Both the position numbers and the translations under genes were made by a program. A stretch of 34,059 nucleotides of DNA. Source: Candidatus Gastranaerophilales bacterium (GTDB lineage Bacteria > Cyanobacteriota > Vampirovibrionia > Gastranaerophilales > Gastranaerophilaceae). Below are positions 1-9,700 of the stretch, piece after piece; within the stretch, counting starts at the first letter, position 1, and each line of letters opens with the position of its first letter. Under the pieces are notes generated by a model that saw nothing but the letters and a program-made list of their open reading frames with translations, was not told the DNA's origin and searched no databases. The stretch is from positions 1 to 34,059 of the forward strand of contig CALUTK010000017.1 in assembly GCA_944323675.1 (NCBI GenBank). The letters are read 5' to 3'.

Positions 1-683
1 TCCGGAAGAATTCTTTTTGCAAGTTTATTCCCTTTTATCGTTGCAATTTCTTCTTCAAGAAGGATTGGTAATGATGAGGCTAATGCAAGTTTCCACGCAT
101 GATTGTGTATGAAGTTTTTAAATTTGTCTGTTTTTGAAAGTTCTTGACCCTCTGCAGGCTTTTTTATGCTTGTGCAAATCCCGATAATTCCTAAGAATAC
201 AGGAAGGGTTTTAAAGATTGGCCCTAAATACTGCATCACTTTTAGTAAAGGATTAAAGTTCCTGTTCATTGCATGTCCCATTTCATGAAAAAAAGAAGCT
301 TCAAGTTGTTTGTACGGCACAAACATCATATTAAAAACAGGAAGGTAGACTGCATTTCTTCCAAGTCTGGCTCCATAGACAGGATCAAGTAATGAATTTA
401 ATTTTTGAAAATAAGTAGGGCTGTTGTTATATACTTGAGCAGCTTTAACTTTAAGGTTTGTTTTATCTAATCCTGATTCTTTGAATGCTTTATCTATATA
501 ATTACCTATTTCCGGTGCACTATTTGCTGTTTTTATAAATTTATCCTGCATCGCTACTGTTGCAGGATTTGTCAGTACATCTTCAAAAAGTATTAAACTT
601 GTTGCAAGACCTGCCGCGTTTTGAAGATAGTTGTCTTTTTTATACTCTTTTGGCGTCTGTGTTGCGTGAGAATTTATTTGCAT
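1..683 (-). CDS. Putative zinc metallopeptidase (HExxH), 3' end outside window
   Basis: An open frame on the minus strand starts at the ATG at 683-681 (MQINSHATQ) and runs off the window edge, so the C-terminus is missing after about 227 residues. AAGGGA just upstream is a plausible ribosome binding site. HEMGH at about residues 133-137 is a HExxH zinc motif, and an acidic EEEIAT stretch near residue 205 could supply a third ligand. A hydrophobic segment (about 152-173, GPIFKTLPVFLGIIGI) may be membrane-embedded or lie against the membrane. There is no N-terminal signal peptide. The gene starts 50 bases after the histidine kinase stop and may share its transcript. I do not recognise the family; the peptidase role is inferred from the motif alone. 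Confidence 0.7.
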   Translation of the reverse strand, partial: MQINSHATQTPKEYKKDNYLQNAAGLATSLILFEDVLTNPATVAMQDKFIKTANSAPEIGNYIDKAFKESGLDKTNLKVKAAQVYNNSPTYFQKLNSLLDPVYGARLGRNAVYLPVFNMMFVPYKQLEASFFHEMGHAMNRNFNPLLKVMQYLGPIFKTLPVFLGIIGICTSIKKPAEGQELSKTDKFKNFIHNHAWKLALASSLPILLEEEIATIKGNKLAKRILP

Positions 684-733
684 GATTATCCCTTATATTA
701 TGCTCATACAAAATTCGTGAATATTTATTTTTG

Positions 734-2515
734 CTACTTAACAGAAATTTCAACCGGCGCTGTTGGCAAAATAAATCCAAAAGTAGAACCCTTGCCGACT
801 TCAGAATGCACAAATACGCGGCCGCCGTGGTGTTTTTCGATTGTTGTTTTTACGAGATTCAAACCTAAACCGGTTCCTTTTATCGTATGAGTGTTGTTTT
901 CAACTCTGTAAAATCTGTCAAAAATTTTCTTCTGATGTTCTGGTGCAATCCCGCATCCCTGATCCGTTACTGCAACTTCAACCTCTTTATTTTCAGGAGA
1001 ATAATTCAGCGTAATTTTAATTTCTCCGTTTTCCGGCGAATATTTGATAGCATTAGAAAGGTAATTCGTCAGAGCTCTTTCTATGCTGTCGTAATTAAAC
1101 ATAAATTCCGGCGGAAGTGATTTTTTATCTATTGTGATATGAAGGTTGTGTTCTTTTGTCAGAACCTCTACCTGTTTGGCACATTCTTCTATTAAGTGTT
1201 CTATATTATTCGGCTCTTTTTCAAGTTCCGTATCCGCCTCAAGACGTGAAAAATCAAGGATATCATTTACCATTCTATTAAGCCTAATGATTTCCTGATT
1301 AATCGTTCCGATAAATTCTTTTTGTGTTTCGTAGTCAAATTCGTTACCGTAGTTATAAAGTGTATCAATATAGCTTCTCAAAACAGTGACCGGCGTTCTT
1401 AATTCGTGGGAAACATTTGAGATAAATCCTGCTCTCATCTGTTCCATTTCCGCTTCTTTTGTCATGTCAATAAGAACAATTATATAACCGACATAATCCT
1501 TGTTTCTTGTGAACATCGGCGATATAATTGATTTAATAACTTTTTTATCAACATTAATGTTAAATTCAATCGGTTTTTTCTCAATAATTTCAAGCGGAGT
1601 ATCTTTAAACTGTTCGATTTTTTCTTTGAAGCAATAGTTCCCAGATGTATCAATATATTGCTGAATAGGTTTATTGAGTACCTGCTCTTCAGTAACTTCA
1701 AGGAGCGTTTGAGCGTGGTTATTTACAAGAACTACATTATCGTTGTCATCGCATACTACAACTCCGTTTGCAATACTCATAAGAACCGATTCAAATTTAT
1801 TTCTCTCAAGCATTATTCTATCTATATTCTGTTCTTCATAAATGTGGAGGCGTGTTGACATATCATTAAATGCGTTGAAAAGTTCTTCAATTTCGGAACT
1901 TACATCTTTTGTTTGAATTTTATAGCCGAATTCCCCGGAGGATATTTTTTTTACTCCGTTTTGCAAAATTCTTAGTTCTCTTGTTATGAGATAGGTGTTA
2001 ATGAGAATAACAAAGGCAAACACAAGCCAGGCCACCGAAAATACAAATAAAAGCGAAGCTCTGGTTGTTGAAGATATCTGGCTTATAATATCACCTGAGA
2101 GGCCGACAGTTACAGAACCGACAGGATTTGACTCACCTATTGCCGTGAGCGGTGAGGTTACTCTTATATTTGTGTTACTTTGGACTGCATGTGGGTTTTT
2201 CCCGGAATATATAAGCTTTCCGTTTTTATCTCTGAATTCAATAAACACAATATCATTGTGGCTTTTTAGAATACTCTCGGAATGAGTCTGCAGAGTATCA
2301 ATAATTTTATCAGCAGGTAAATTTTTTGTAATTTCTACACTTTCGATTGCGAGGGTTTTAGAGATAACTTGTCCGAAATTCTGGTAGCCTTCATTCAGCT
2401 TTTTTTGAATATTAAAAATGGCAAAAACAGCAATTGCAACTATTAAAACCGTGCTCAAAAGGAGCCCGAAAATAATCAACCTGTTCTGTGTTGTCAAGCT
2501 AACCTTATTATTCAT
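734..2515 (-). CDS. Membrane sensor histidine kinase (HAMP-PAS-HisKA-HATPase)
   Basis: A 593-residue two-pass sensor kinase that should autophosphorylate and pass phosphate to an unlinked response regulator. Domains in order: TM1 (about 12-34), extracytoplasmic sensor (35-150), TM2 (about 153-177), HAMP (178-230), PAS (about 240-355), HisKA with phospho-acceptor His370 in SNVSHELRTP, and an HATPase with N-box NYLSNAIKYS (Asn488), G1 box DQGCGI (Asp518) and G2 box GTGLGLNL. This is the WalK/VicK architecture, also that of cyanobacterial NblS/Hik33; I cannot tell these apart here. No regulator gene is adjacent. The start is unusual: the promoter places +1 on the A of the ATG, and no Shine-Dalgarno precedes it. 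A TTG at codon 7 with AAGG just before it is an alternative start. Confidence 0.95.
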   Translation of the reverse strand: MNNKVSLTTQNRLIIFGLLLSTVLIVAIAVFAIFNIQKKLNEGYQNFGQVISKTLAIESVEITKNLPADKIIDTLQTHSESILKSHNDIVFIEFRDKNGKLIYSGKNPHAVQSNTNIRVTSPLTAIGESNPVGSVTVGLSGDIISQISSTTRASLLFVFSVAWLVFAFVILINTYLITRELRILQNGVKKISSGEFGYKIQTKDVSSEIEELFNAFNDMSTRLHIYEEQNIDRIMLERNKFESVLMSIANGVVVCDDNDNVVLVNNHAQTLLEVTEEQVLNKPIQQYIDTSGNYCFKEKIEQFKDTPLEIIEKKPIEFNINVDKKVIKSIISPMFTRNKDYVGYIIVLIDMTKEAEMEQMRAGFISNVSHELRTPVTVLRSYIDTLYNYGNEFDYETQKEFIGTINQEIIRLNRMVNDILDFSRLEADTELEKEPNNIEHLIEECAKQVEVLTKEHNLHITIDKKSLPPEFMFNYDSIERALTNYLSNAIKYSPENGEIKITLNYSPENKEVEVAVTDQGCGIAPEHQKKIFDRFYRVENNTHTIKGTGLGLNLVKTTIEKHHGGRVFVHSEVGKGSTFGFILPTAPVEISVK

Positions 2516-2521
2516 AATTTA

Positions 2522-2550
2522 ATTATACCACTCCGAATTTGTGTAATCAA
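2522..2550 (-). promoter_or_regulatory. Sigma70-type promoter of the histidine kinase
   Basis: Read on the minus strand: TTGATT (2550-2545), a 17-base spacer, then TATAAT (2527-2522). Only six bases separate the -10 box from the ATG, so predicted +1 is position 2515, the first base of the start codon. Confidence 0.7.
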
Positions 2551-2574
2551 TAAAATTTGCAAATTTAAATGCAC

Positions 2575-2690
2575 AAAAACCGGATTATTTGCTGTCTATG
2601 GGATTACAAAACAAATGCTGCAGATGTTCACGTCGTTTCGCTGTCTCATAACACGTGATTGTCTGAAAACTACGCAAGTATCCGGTTTTT
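2575..2690 (-). ncRNA. Possible structured RNA or intergenic repeat closed by an 11-bp stem
   Basis: Perfect 11-base arms AAAAACCGGAT (2575-2585) and ATCCGGTTTTT (2680-2690) enclose 94 bases. Inside is a second dyad, TCACGT/ACGTGA, around a 19-base loop. On the minus strand the closing stem runs into a T tract, so it could act as a terminator for the upstream FAD gene or end a small RNA of about 110 nt. No coding frame is evident. It matches no RNA family I recognise. Confidence 0.35.
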
Positions 2691-2703
2691 ATGTATTTGT
2701 AAA

Positions 2704-4077
2704 TTATCGTGCGCAAATAGTTCTTGCAACATGAACCCCCGAGGCAGAAGCCTGAATGAGCCCGCGGGTTACACCTGCGCCGTCGCCGATTGTGAATAGA
2801 TTTTTGACGCCTTCGGTTTCAAGTTCATTTGTCAGTTTTACTCTTGCTGAATAGAATTTAACTTCTATACCGTAAAGAAGAGTGTATCTTGAGGCTGTTC
2901 CAGGACAAATTTTATCCAGCGCATAGAGCATTTCTATAATGCTTGTCATTTGTCTGTACGGTATAACTAGGCTTAAATCCCCCGGAGTTGCACAGGTCAG
3001 GGTAGGTGTCAGAACGCTCGATTTAATTCTTTCCGGAGTCGAACGGCGTCCGTCGAGTAAATCGCCGAAACGCTGAACTAAAATTCCGCCGCCTAACATG
3101 TTGGCTAACCTTGCAATATGTTGGCCGTACTGAATAGGTTCTTTAAACGGTTCAGTGAATTTTTCACTCACAAGAAGCGCGAAGTTTGTATTGTTGGTCG
3201 TTTTTTCAGCGTAGCTGTGTCCGTTTACTGTTGAAATTCCGTTGTAGTTTTCCTGAACAACTTCTCCGTTCGGGTTCATACAGAAAGTTCTCACCTCATC
3301 TCCGAAAGTAGGTGAATGATAGATTAACTTTGATTCATATAATTTATCTGTCAGCGGTTCAAATACAGGGGCCGGAAGTTCTACTCTGACACCTATATCA
3401 ACGGCATTATTTACCATACCGATTTTGTTTTTGGCAAATTCCTGAGTGAGCCAATCCGCTCCCTCTCTTCCCGGAGCGATAATTGTATATTCTGCTGTGA
3501 TAGTCTCTCCGTTATCAAGAACGATACCTTTTACCTGCTCGCATTCAACAATTAGGCTTTTTGCTGAAACGTTATTTAAAATGGTAATTCTTTCAGCAAG
3601 ATAATCCTGCATATTCTTTAAAACATTCAAACTTCTTTCGGTTCCGAGGTGTCTTACAGGTGAATAGACAAGTTTTAATTCAGCAAGAACAGCCTGTCTT
3701 TCGAGTTCTCTATATGTTTTTAAGTCCGTTCCGAAAACTTCTTCTGTTGCTCCGAAATCAAGGTACAATTGATCCGAGTAGCTGATTAAATCTTCAACTT
3801 TTTCTCTTGACATGTAATCAACGAGGTGTCCGCCAACATCAGGCGTAAGGGTTAATTTCCCGTCAGAAAAAGCTCCTGCTCCGCCCCAGCCGCAGAGAAG
3901 CCCGCATTTTTTACAGGTAGGACATTTTTCATATCCTTCTCTTAAAAGACATTTTCTTTTTTCAATTTTTTCGCCTTTTTCTATTAAAACTACTTTCCAG
4001 TCCGGTTTTAATTTTGTTATTTCAAGAGCCGCAAAAATTCCTGCAGGGCCTGCACCGATTATCGCAACATTATACAT
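2704..4077 (-). CDS. FAD-dependent dehydrogenase (COG2509-like)
   Basis: A 457-residue cytoplasmic flavoprotein. The N-terminal dinucleotide-binding fold shows GAGPAG at 8-13 and an acidic end of the second strand (LIEKGE). The C-terminus has the second FAD-contacting motif FTIGDGAGVTRGLIQASASG. A cysteine cluster (Cys43, Cys52, Cys55, Cys58, Cys62) precedes GWGGAGAFSDGKLTLTP, an arrangement I associate with the uncharacterised COG2509 dehydrogenases. The substrate is unknown. The cysteines might bind metal or be redox-active, which is inference. ATGAGGAAAT seven to ten bases upstream provides the ribosome binding site. It lies 93 bases after the metzincin gene and may have its own promoter. 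Confidence 0.85.
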   Translation of the reverse strand: MYNVAIIGAGPAGIFAALEITKLKPDWKVVLIEKGEKIEKRKCLLREGYEKCPTCKKCGLLCGWGGAGAFSDGKLTLTPDVGGHLVDYMSREKVEDLISYSDQLYLDFGATEEVFGTDLKTYRELERQAVLAELKLVYSPVRHLGTERSLNVLKNMQDYLAERITILNNVSAKSLIVECEQVKGIVLDNGETITAEYTIIAPGREGADWLTQEFAKNKIGMVNNAVDIGVRVELPAPVFEPLTDKLYESKLIYHSPTFGDEVRTFCMNPNGEVVQENYNGISTVNGHSYAEKTTNNTNFALLVSEKFTEPFKEPIQYGQHIARLANMLGGGILVQRFGDLLDGRRSTPERIKSSVLTPTLTCATPGDLSLVIPYRQMTSIIEMLYALDKICPGTASRYTLLYGIEVKFYSARVKLTNELETEGVKNLFTIGDGAGVTRGLIQASASGVHVARTICAR

Positions 4078-4134
4078 TTCATTTCCTCATTTGTTTTACT
4101 GCCAACTTATTAAACATATAATAAAAATTTTTAT

Positions 4135-4163
4135 ATTAAAAGGTTTTGTGAAGAATTTGTAAA
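4135..4163 (-). promoter_or_regulatory. Candidate promoter of the FAD dehydrogenase
   Basis: Minus strand TTTACA (4163-4158), 17-base spacer, TTTAAT (4140-4135), each 5/6 to consensus. It would give a leader of roughly 50 nt and would separate this gene from the smc operon. Confidence 0.45.
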
Positions 4164-4170
4164 TCTAATT

Positions 4171-5508
4171 CTATTCAGAAATTAAATCACTTTTAAAGGG
4201 TTTTTTCTTAGTTGACATTGCATGTTCAATATTACTGATTAAATCAGCGACTTCATCAGTGTCTGCAATTTGCTGAGCTTGATGTGCATATTCTAATGCT
4301 TTTGAGAGATTTTTGGAATTCATTTCCAGAACAGCAAAATTATAATAGACAATATATTTATCATCTTTTGTCTTTGATAGCATAAGAGCCTTTCTCAAGG
4401 CGCTTAAGGCTTTCGTTTTTTGTCCGAGAGTTGCATATGCTATTGCAAGATCAATATATCCGCCGGGTAAATCAGGTGCATTTTTAATATAATTTTGTGC
4501 CTCTTTAACTTTCCAATTTTGCATATCCTCTAATGAACCAAGGAGTATCGGAGGATAAATAAGTTTTTCTTTTTTTATTTTTGAGCGCGATATGTTTGTA
4601 ATATCCGGTACAAGGTTATAAAGCAGAGTTACAGTGTTTATGTCTTTTGCTGAAATATATTGAAAGTCGCTCCGGAACCTTGTATAAATGTTTTTACCTT
4701 CCTCTGCTCTGGACATATACATCAGGTCATCAGTGCTGAAACTGTGACCCATAATTCCGAGCGCGTGTCCGATTTCATGCAGAATTGTATTATAGATTTC
4801 TTTGTCAGAAAAATAATTTCCGTATGCATCTTTATCATACATTGTAATTGTCATTTTTTTTAGAGAATTCCCTCTTATCAGGGGTTCTGTATATGCAACT
4901 ACGTATTTGCAGACGCCCTGCTTGCAGTTATTTTTTGGCAGCGGCAAAAATTTGACAGCAATTTGCGCATCTTTTTTATTATCTGTAAAATCAAATTTTA
5001 AAAATCCGCTTGAACTCTGCCACTGTGCAAACGCATTTGAAATTTCCGATTCATAGTACTCAGGCAGCTTGTCACCCTCAGGAAAGTCAATATATACACG
5101 GAGCGGGAACGTTGCCCATCTTAACACTTTTCCGTCATAAGGAGTTTGTTCAATATAATTATCGCCGTATGTTTTATTAATCTTACTTTTCCAGAAGTTG
5201 ATCTGCACCTGTGCTAATTGAGAAGCGCTGTCGTTTGACTTATCCTGAGAAAGTTGAAACATTTCTTTTTGTATGTTATAAACCGGTCTAAGGCTTGAAA
5301 GAGCATACACATAATTGTACTGGTATTCTTTATTTTTAGGTTTTAAATTTTTAGCTATTTTCAGATACTTATGAGCTTTTACAAAATGTTTATTTTGCAG
5401 CTCAGATAGTCCTTTATGGAAAAACAATCCTGGAAGTACAACTAAAATAATAATAATACCGGCAATTAAAACTGCACCAAGAGCATAGATTATTTTTTTA
5501 TTGCGCAT
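4171..5508 (-). CDS. Membrane-anchored metzincin-type protease with TPR-like repeats
   Basis: I place the start at ATG 5508-5506 (MRNKKIIYALG; 445 residues) rather than the longer frame. The 26 residues before it overlap scpB and are not signal-like, and AAGGG lies upstream. Residues about 5-28 form a signal anchor, so the protein should face the outside of the membrane. TPR-like helices follow at about 35-75. HEIGHALGIMGH at 244-255 is the HExxHxxGxxH metzincin zinc site, and LMYM soon after fits the Met-turn, as in matrixin-like peptidases. Two or three more TPR-like helix pairs occupy about 340-435. The gene overlaps scpB by 11 bases and ends the smc-scpA-scpB cluster. A secreted protease is not a known part of condensin, so the linkage may be only transcriptional. 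Confidence 0.88.
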   Translation of the reverse strand: MRNKKIIYALGAVLIAGIIIILVVLPGLFFHKGLSELQNKHFVKAHKYLKIAKNLKPKNKEYQYNYVYALSSLRPVYNIQKEMFQLSQDKSNDSASQLAQVQINFWKSKINKTYGDNYIEQTPYDGKVLRWATFPLRVYIDFPEGDKLPEYYESEISNAFAQWQSSSGFLKFDFTDNKKDAQIAVKFLPLPKNNCKQGVCKYVVAYTEPLIRGNSLKKMTITMYDKDAYGNYFSDKEIYNTILHEIGHALGIMGHSFSTDDLMYMSRAEEGKNIYTRFRSDFQYISAKDINTVTLLYNLVPDITNISRSKIKKEKLIYPPILLGSLEDMQNWKVKEAQNYIKNAPDLPGGYIDLAIAYATLGQKTKALSALRKALMLSKTKDDKYIVYYNFAVLEMNSKNLSKALEYAHQAQQIADTDEVADLISNIEHAMSTKKKPFKSDLISE

Positions 5509-6016
5509 TATCTTTAATCCCTTTATCGACTTCCAAAAGTTTAGCAAGGGAGCGGGTGTCACCTTTAAGTTTAAAGTACTCTGCAAATTTTGGCGTAGTT
5601 TTGAGGTTATAGCTTCTTCCGTTTTTATCTCTTGTTCTGCTGATTAATCCTTTTTCAAGAAGCTCCTGAACATGTTCATAGGCGTTAGAGCCGCGCAATT
5701 CCTTTAAATCAGTCTGACGGATAGGTTCTTTTAGAGCTATAACGGAAAGGGTCCTTAAAACCCCGGGTTTTAATTCTACCGGACAGAGTTTTTCAACTAT
5801 ATCCATGTGTTCTTCTTTAACCTGAAGAATGTAGCCGTTTTCGTCGTCAATTTCAAGAGCGCCCGAGCGTGAGGAGTAATCCATAATCAAATCCAGCATG
5901 GCTTCTTCTACTTTATCAACATCTTCTTCATTTAAAATTTCTGCAATATCTTTTATGGAAAGAGCCTGTGCCGTTGTGAATAAAACAGCCTCAATCCGCG
6001 CTTTCAACTGTTCCAT
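5498..6016 (-). CDS. scpB: Segregation and condensation protein B
   Basis: ScpB is the winged-helix kleisin partner that binds ScpA in the bacterial SMC complex at the nucleoid. The 172-residue product starts MEQLKARIEAVLFTTAQALS and contains the expected PIRQTDLKELRGSNA winged-helix stretch near 110-125. I choose ATG 6016-6014, with AGAGGTG directly upstream, over an in-frame GTG two codons earlier that would lie inside that ribosome binding site. The start overlaps the end of scpA by 26 bases and the stop overlaps the following protease gene, so translation is probably coupled. The C-terminus (LAKLLEVDKGIKDNAQ) is short but normal. Confidence 0.95.
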   Translation of the reverse strand: MEQLKARIEAVLFTTAQALSIKDIAEILNEEDVDKVEEAMLDLIMDYSSRSGALEIDDENGYILQVKEEHMDIVEKLCPVELKPGVLRTLSVIALKEPIRQTDLKELRGSNAYEHVQELLEKGLISRTRDKNGRSYNLKTTPKFAEYFKLKGDTRSLAKLLEVDKGIKDNAQ

Positions 6017-6791
6017 GTTCACCTCTTACCACGTATAAATCGGAATAGAATTTTTCCTGCACTAAATCGTAGTCAGATTCAGCTGAAAGAAAAAGCAAGG
6101 CAATATATGCGCTGATTTTATCCATTCCCAGAAGCGTAAGTTCATTTAATTCTACTTTATCCTGATGATCAAAAATCTGCCCGAGATTTTCTTTGAGCCT
6201 TAGTACGCAATCTTCGATGTATTCTTCATGCGCAAGGTTAATGATATCGTCAGGCGTGAATCTTGCATAGGAGCGCACTCTGTTTTTAGCGCGTTCGTGA
6301 GCCTGTTTTAGAGATTGTTTTTTCTCTAATTTTTCATAGAATTCTAACTGGCGGATTAAGTCTCGCAGGGTTACAACGCGGTTTCTGTTGAGCCTTACGC
6401 TTGTACGGCGCTGCAGAACATCGTCAATCGTCATTGCATTTGCTGTCGGAACATAATCTTCTTCCGGATATTCAACAATAAAACCGTCGTCGTCAAATTC
6501 AAGATTGTTTTCAGGTTCATCCTGAAACTGCAAAACATCGACCCCGTCCAGAACACGGGATTTCATATTCAAAAGAACTGATGCAAATAAAAGCGCACGA
6601 CCGGTTAATCTAAGGTTCTGGGATTTCATCTCGCAAAGGTGCGCAAGATATTTGTCTGTGATATCAACAATATTGATGTTCCACGGGTCAATTTTGCCGG
6701 CTTTTGCCATGTTTACAAGAAAACCTATGCCTTCATTATCAACATGTTTTTCTATTTCAGGTAAATCTATATTGTTATACTGTACTGCCAT
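5991..6791 (-). CDS. scpA: Segregation and condensation protein A (kleisin)
   Basis: ScpA bridges the SMC ATPase heads and holds the ScpB dimer. The 266-residue protein has the N-terminal FLVNMAKAGKIDPWNINIVD kleisin signature near 24-43 and LTGRALLFASVLLNMKSRVL near 81-100. An acidic linker follows, then a C-terminal winged helix (LTLLGMDKISAYIALLFL) that should contact the SMC head. The start codon shares one base with the smc stop (TAATG), with AAGAGA upstream, which points to coupled translation. Length is normal for the family. Confidence 0.97.
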   Translation of the reverse strand: MAVQYNNIDLPEIEKHVDNEGIGFLVNMAKAGKIDPWNINIVDITDKYLAHLCEMKSQNLRLTGRALLFASVLLNMKSRVLDGVDVLQFQDEPENNLEFDDDGFIVEYPEEDYVPTANAMTIDDVLQRRTSVRLNRNRVVTLRDLIRQLEFYEKLEKKQSLKQAHERAKNRVRSYARFTPDDIINLAHEEYIEDCVLRLKENLGQIFDHQDKVELNELTLLGMDKISAYIALLFLSAESDYDLVQEKFYSDLYVVRGEHGTVESAD

Positions 6792-9700
6792 TAATCTCTT
6801 AATTTAACTCCCGTTACTCTTGTGATACCTTTTTCTTTTTGAGTGACACCAATTGTTCTATTAGCTGATTCTATCATAGGTTTTCTGTGACTAACTACTA
6901 TAAATTGCGTATCTTTTGACTGGTTCTGCACCATTTGGGCGATACGTTCAACATTCATTGTATCTAAACTTGCATCAACTTCGTCAAATGCATAGAATGG
7001 CGACGGCATATAGCGCTGGATTGCAAACACGAAAGCTAGTGCCGTGAGGGCTTTTTCGCCGCCTGACATACTTTCAAGACGCTGTAATTTTTTATCTCTC
7101 GGCTGTGCTTCAATTGTCAGTCCGCCGTTCAGAGGGTCATCTGGAAATTCAAGTTTTAATTCCCCTTCGCCTTCTGATAATTGATGGAACACTGTTTTAA
7201 AGTTTTCGTTTATGTTGTTGAATGTTTTCATAAATGTTTCTTTTTTCAGTTGTTCGTAGCCGTTCATTCTGTCTAAGATTTCTTTGCGTTCTTTTGTGAG
7301 AACTTCTATTTGTTCTTTAATCTCTGTCTGGCGTGCAAGTTTTTCATCGTAAGTCGTGAGGGCGCGCATGTTTACGTCCCCGAGTTCTTGCATTTTTTTA
7401 TCAAGGCGCTGTATTTTTGAAGTTATTTCATCAACCGACATCTCGACAGGTTCAAGTTTATTAATTTCGACGCCTGAATCTTCAAGTTCTTTTTTTGCGT
7501 TATCTAACTGCGGTTCAAGTTCTCGGCGGCGGGCTTTGAAGGATTCTATCTGCTCTGCAATCCTATCAATGTCGCTCATTCTAATGTGTTTTTGTTTTTC
7601 CATCTCTATGAGTTCTGAGTTAATCTCATCGCGCTGTTTGAGAAGTTCGCCGAGTTTTTCTTCAATTACCGCAATCTCTTCTTTCAATACTTCCGCTTTT
7701 TTGTTTAATTCTTCTATTTCTTTTTTAAAGGTTTCTTTGTCTTGCTCAAGTTTTATATTTGCTTCATTTTTAGCGGTAATTTCTTCTTCTTTTGTATTGA
7801 TTAAACTCTGATTGAAGGCAATTTCGCGCTCAAATTCGCTCTTATCGTTTTGAGTTTGCATTAATTGAGCCTCAAGACGTTTTATTTCATGTTCAACGCC
7901 TTCGGTTTTTTCTTGCAAATCTTTTAAATCTTTATCATTAATTAATTTTTCAATTTCTTCTATTTGAGATTTTGTCTCAAGAATTTTATCGTAGACTTCG
8001 ACATTTTTTTCTTCAAGTTTGTCGAGCTTTTTATTAATTTCAGCAATCTGCGGTTCTGTAGTCTGGATAAAATCAGCTTTTTCTTTGAGAACGTTTTCGC
8101 TGTTCTCGTAATTTCGCTGCATGTTATCAAGCTCTACTTTTGCCTTAGAGTGTTCGCTCACAGCATCGGAGTAATTTTGTCTGATTGTCTGAAGCTTGCC
8201 TTCAAGAGATGATTTTTTGCTTTCTAATGACGCGAGGCGTTCTTCTAATTCTTTTACTTTATTTTTGAATTCTTCAAGCTGTTCATCATCGTTTTGAGAG
8301 AAACTCAGACCGCTTTTTCTAATTGAACCGCCTGTAATTGCGCCGGATTTTTCAAAAAGTTCTCCGGCAAGCGTAACCATTCTGTAGCGTCCGATGAGTT
8401 TTTTTGCGCATTCCATATCTTCAACGACAATTGTGTCTCCGACGGCATAGTAAAACGCATTAATATATTCATCATCAAAATCTACAAGGTTAATCGCAAA
8501 ATCTATTACCCCTTTATCTTTTGGAAGCGAGAGGCGAGTCGGTGCTTTTTGAACCTTATTCAGCGGAATAAAAGTTGTTCTTCCGCCGCCTGATGACTTC
8601 AAAAGTTCAATCGCAACGGATGCAACGTGCTCATCATCAACAACGATATGCGCCATTCTGCCGCCGAATGCAACTTCCATTGCGGTTGAATACTCTTTAT
8701 CAACCGTACCTAATTTGACAAGCGGTGCGTGAACACCCTTTAGCTTAGCGTTCATAACAGTATCTATGGCATTTCCCATACTCTGGTTTGCGTACTGCTT
8801 TTTAGCCTGCAGATTTGAGAGTTTATTGTAAGCCATTCTGATATTGTAATTCAGGTCATTAATTTCATTATTGGTTCTGTCTAAATCCTGCAACGTATTC
8901 TGCTGGATTGATTTAAAATCCTGCAATTCTTTCGATAATTCTTCCACCTGCTGTTTTTTAAGGTCAAAGTTTGAAGTGAAATTTGCTTTTAATTCTTCAA
9001 GTTCTGCCAGTTTGGTTTTTGCAAGCGAAAGCTGTGCGGTCAGATTTTTTAAGTCGTTTTCCAGCGGCAGTTTTTCTTTTATAAGATTATTTTCTTTATC
9101 CTGAAGGTTTTCGAGTTCTTTTCTCAAATTGTTGCGGCGTTCTATATGCTGTTCTGCCGTGCTGCTTAAGCCTGTCATATCTTCAAGAATTTTCTTTAAT
9201 TCGTTACGCTTTTCAACAATATCAAGTTCAATTTTTGCGATATTTTCTTCTTTTAATTTGATATTGAGTTTTGTATTTTCAATTTTTTGCTTGAAGTTAT
9301 CAATACCGTTTTTGGCGTTTTCAACGGTTTTCATATTTTCTAAGATTTGTTTATCAGAAAAATTAATGGCATTGTGCTTGCGGTCAATTTCACCTTTCAG
9401 CGCTTCTTCCTGACGTTTAAGTTCAAGCTGCTGCGCTTCGCCTTTTTCTTTGACAAGTTCCGAAATCTCTTGATATTTTGATTTAATCAGATTTAAACGT
9501 TCATCAAGGTCTTTATTTTTTAATTCTTCTTCCTTTTTCTTTTTGGTGAATTCGAGAATATTTGTATGCGCCTGTTCAAGGTTTCTTTTCAGGTCAAAGA
9601 AGCGGACTTTTGTAATCTGGCTCTCAAGTCCTGTTTTTTCTTCGCGTAATTTCTGGTATTTTATAGCGACTTCTCGTTCTTCTTTCAGTTGTTCAAGCAT

